This document shows positions 62,109 through 64,000 of a DNA stretch of 64,000 nt, one piece after another; position 1 is the stretch's first letter, and every line of letters begins with the position of its first letter. Source of the DNA: Nostoc favosum CHAB5714 (lineage in GTDB: Bacteria > Cyanobacteriota > Cyanobacteriia > Cyanobacteriales > Nostocaceae); assembly GCF_020829495.1 (NCBI RefSeq), contig NZ_JAIVFQ010000012.1, positions 1-64,000 on the forward strand, read 5' to 3'. The position numbers and the translations under genes were made by a program. The notes under the pieces were generated by a model, which was not told the DNA's origin, searched no databases, and saw only the letters and a list, made by a program, of their open reading frames with translations.

Positions 62109-62220
62109 ATGAAGTTAAGACACTTCAAAGAGTCTAAAGCTGTAGCATCTCGTGTACTTCCAGTTATGCCATCTGAAACAGCAATCAAAGAAGCGATTTC
62201 TACGACGGGCTATGACGCTT
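62109..62220 (+). pseudogene. HMA chaperone relic
   Basis: A short frame from ATG 62109 ends in 'SETAIKEAISTTGYDA', clearly the C-terminus of a CopZ-like protein (compare 'DETVIKEAITTAGYSVT' of copZ2). The CxxC half is missing. Directly after it, Nostoc-type repeats (GTTCGCGTAGCGTCTTC, ACGCTACGCGTAGCTTGC) run to about 62320. Confidence 0.75.
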
Positions 62221-62425
62221 GTTCGCGTAGCGTCTTCAACAGGAGAAGACTCGCTAACACAACTCTTGGAGACGCTACGCGTAGCTTGCTTCCCGGTAGG
62301 GGTACGCTATCAGCATCGCTAACTCTGGTTATCTTGCTAGCTAAAGCCGTAAACCATTTGAGTCTTCAACTCCTGATTTTCTTAACTCCATCTTTTAACT
62401 ATCCAAATTCAAGGTTTTTAACGTT

Positions 62426-62620
62426 ATGACACTCCAAATAAAAGTTCCTAATATGGCTTGTTCTGCTTGTGGAGACACTATTACTAAAGCAGTTAAAACA
62501 GTAGATCCTACTGCTACGGTTCAAGCAGATCCAAAAACAAAAATCGTCTTAGTAGATACAAATGCTGACGAAACAGTTATTAAGGAAGCAATTACTACTG
62601 CTGGCTATTCTGTCACTTAA
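62426..62620 (+). CDS. copZ: CopZ-like HMA metallochaperone (second copy)
   Basis: 64 residues, 'NMACSACGDTI' with CxxC at 12 and 15, about 60 percent identical by eye to copZ1. Delivers Cu(I) to the ATPase encoded 170 bases downstream. The nearest MerR-type promoter is 320 bases upstream, beyond the relic and repeats, so its expression may be weakened. Confidence 0.9.
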   Translation: MTLQIKVPNMACSACGDTITKAVKTVDPTATVQADPKTKIVLVDTNADETVIKEAITTAGYSVT

Positions 62621-62671
62621 AAGCCATCAATAAAGAATAGATCAGCAAACAGAGCAAGGCAACTTTACTGA

Positions 62672-62710
62672 ACTTAGCTTTGCCTGTGTGCTTTTCAGGC
62701 AAAGCTAAGT
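62672..62710. repeat. 15-bp inverted repeat between copZ2 and copA2
   Basis: ACTTAGCTTTGCCTG pairs perfectly with CAGGCAAAGCTAAGT across a 9-base loop. No T-run follows in either direction, so it is more likely an RNA-stability hairpin or attenuator than a full terminator. Confidence 0.65.
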
Positions 62711-62793
62711 ATAACGACACTCAGCTATCAATCACACCAAAACACCGTTCTTAGAACTCAGTAAAAGCAGCGGCTAAAAAAGTATATTTAACT

Positions 62794-64000
62794 ATGGATA
62801 CTCTGAGTCTTAAACTTCGAGGCATGAGTTGTGCCTCCTGTGCTAACAACATCGAAGAAGCAATCCGCTCTGTTCCAGGGGTGAGCGACTGTAACGTTAA
62901 CTTTGGCGTGGAGCAGGCTACTATCCAGTATGATCCCAAGCGCACCAATCTGGAAACAATCCAAGCCGCTATAGATGCTGCCGGATACTCATCTTACTCA
63001 CTCCAAGAACAAGAAATGATTACTGGAGAAGATGATGCGGAAAAAACCGCCCGTGAAGCAGAATTACGCACACTTACCCGCAAGCTAGTTGTAGGAGCAA
63101 TCCTCAGCACTTTAATTGTACTAGGGTCAATTTCTGCCATGACAGGGCTAAACCTGCCTTGGATTCGGACATTGTGGCTAGACAATCCTTGGGTACAGTT
63201 AGTACTGGCAACTCCTGTCTTGTTCTGGTGTGGTGCAGACTTCTTCAAAAATGCCTGGAAAGCCTTTAAACGTCATACAGCAACTATGGATACCTTAGTT
63301 GCTATCGGTACTGGTGCAGCATATTTTTATTCACTATTTGCTACTGTTTTCCCAGGTTTTTTTACGTCTGCTGGACTGATGCCTGATGTGTACTATGAAG
63401 CAGCAGCAGTCATTACCACCTTAATTTTGCTAGGAAGGCTATTTGAGAATCGCGCTAAGGGACAAACTTCTGAAGCCATCCGCAAACTCATCGGTTTACA
63501 AGCCAGAGATGCCAGAGTAATCAGAAATGGCCAAGAAATTGATGTTCCCATCCAGGAAGTTCAAATTGGTGATGTAATTTTGGTGCGTCCGGGTGAAAAA
63601 ATTCCTGTTGACGGAGAAGTTATAGAAGGTGCTTCCAACGTTGATGAAGCGATGGTGACTGGTGAAAGTTTGCCAGTCAAAAAGCAACCGGGAGATGAAG
63701 TAATTGGAGCCACAATTAACAAAACAGGTAGCTTTAAATTCCGGGCAACCCGCGTTGGTAAAGACACTTTTTTGTCTCAAATCGTCAAAATGGTGCAACA
63801 AGCTCAAGGCTCTAAAGCACCAATTCAACGTTTAGCAGATCAAGTAACGGGATGGTTTGTGCCAGTAGTGATAGCCATTGCGATCGCAGCCTTCGTCATT
63901 TGGTTTAACGTCATGGGCAACTTGACATTAGCCCTAATCACCACAGTCGGAGTGCTGATTATCGCTTGTCCCTGTGCCTTGGGTTTAGCTACTCCTACTT
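62794..64000 (+). CDS. copA: Copper-translocating P1B-type ATPase, second copy (3' end outside window)
   Basis: At least 402 residues seen. '[11 protein letters not shown]' HMA domain, actuator '[17 protein letters not shown]', and '[14 protein letters not shown]' at the window edge, with the same layout as copA1 and about 75 percent similarity by eye. The stretch from about residue 220 to 400 is almost identical to copA1. No cupredoxin partner can be seen in the window. Probably a duplicate of the copA-copZ unit that diverged in its N-terminal half. Confidence 0.95.
   Translation, partial: MDTLSLKLRGMSCASCANNIEEAIRSVPGVSDCNVNFGVEQATIQYDPKRTNLETIQAAIDAAGYSSYSLQEQEMITGEDDAEKTAREAELRTLTRKLVVGAILSTLIVLGSISAMTGLNLPWIRTLWLDNPWVQLVLATPVLFWCGADFFKNAWKAFKRHTATMDTLVAIGTGAAYFYSLFATVFPGFFTSAGLMPDVYYEAAAVITTLILLGRLFENRAKGQTSEAIRKLIGLQARDARVIRNGQEIDVPIQEVQIGDVILVRPGEKIPVDGEVIEGASNVDEAMVTGESLPVKKQPGDEVIGATINKTGSFKFRATRVGKDTFLSQIVKMVQQAQGSKAPIQRLADQVTGWFVPVVIAIAIAAFVIWFNVMGNLTLALITTVGVLIIACPCALGLATPT

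Noticed and set aside
62109..62429. 106-residue frame upstream of copZ2 as a real gene
   Set aside because: Only the first 37 codons have HMA character; the rest is interspersed repeat.
1..64000. CRISPR array or tRNA genes
   Set aside because: No regularly spaced repeats of 25-40 bases and no cloverleaf with TTCGA-type arm were noticed; this is by eye and not a covariance search.

Overview
The window reads as part of a large plasmid, or a plasmid-derived accessory region, of a filamentous and probably heterocystous (Nostocales) cyanobacterium. The pointers are many HIP1 octamers (GCGATCGC), cyanobacterial families (SLH/OprB porin, DUF2808, RppA/RppB-type two-component pair, DUF305), Nostoc-type interspersed repeats, and a replication/partition block with a ParB-like protein and an archaeo-eukaryotic-type primase. 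I saw no rRNA, tRNA or CRISPR array.

Layout. 1-2.9 kb: end of a WYL regulator, a secreted S1/P1 nuclease, a membrane protein. 3.1-11.1 kb (minus strand): a defence-like locus made of an Eco29kI-type restriction enzyme, a C5-cytosine methyltransferase, a STAS-GHKL ATPase, a STAS-like/winged-helix regulator, a ComEC-like metallo-hydrolase ending in PAPRAG, and a single protein fusing E2, E1 and JAB domains. 11.3-17.5 kb: plasmid-type unknowns around a 44-bp perfect palindrome, then a five-gene plus-strand cassette led by a ribbon-helix-helix repeat protein. 17.7-24.6 kb: a very large copper-radical-oxidase-like kelch protein and decayed genes. 25.0-33.4 kb: a compact plus-strand operon coding for small membrane proteins, an M23 peptidase, a GH104 lysozyme-like enzyme, an FtsK/SpoIIIE-type DNA translocase, a RusA-type resolvase and a small P-loop ATPase. 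It looks like a cell-wall-crossing DNA transfer module without relaxase or VirB-type genes. 33.7-40.8 kb: accessory genes, ParB-like protein, primase.

41-64 kb is a copper/heavy-metal island. Two P1B ATPases, two CopZ-like chaperones, a double cupredoxin protein and a MerR-type regulator are tied together by four near-identical MerR-type operators (TTGACT, CTCCAG-N4-CTGGAG dyad, 20-bp spacer). A second circuit is an RppAB/CopRS-like two-component system. Twelve promoter-like sites between 50.5 and 60.5 kb share one geometry: TTTCAT-N5-TTTCAT-N10-hexamer. They precede the two-component operon, a porin, three DUF2808 genes, a lipoprotein, a PLP-enzyme/transporter pair, and three apparent small RNAs. 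An ISAs1 element with a 10-bp target duplication has inserted about 10 nt downstream of the predicted start of the two-component operon's transcript, separating that operon from its own promoter.

Strongest candidates for something undescribed: (1) the small RNAs driven by the CopR-type sites, two of them paralogous with a conserved fold and two with CUCC-type loops; (2) the E2-E1-JAB fusion next to a metallo-hydrolase with a Gly C-terminus inside a restriction-modification and STAS/GHKL locus; (3) the FtsK/M23/GH104 membrane operon.
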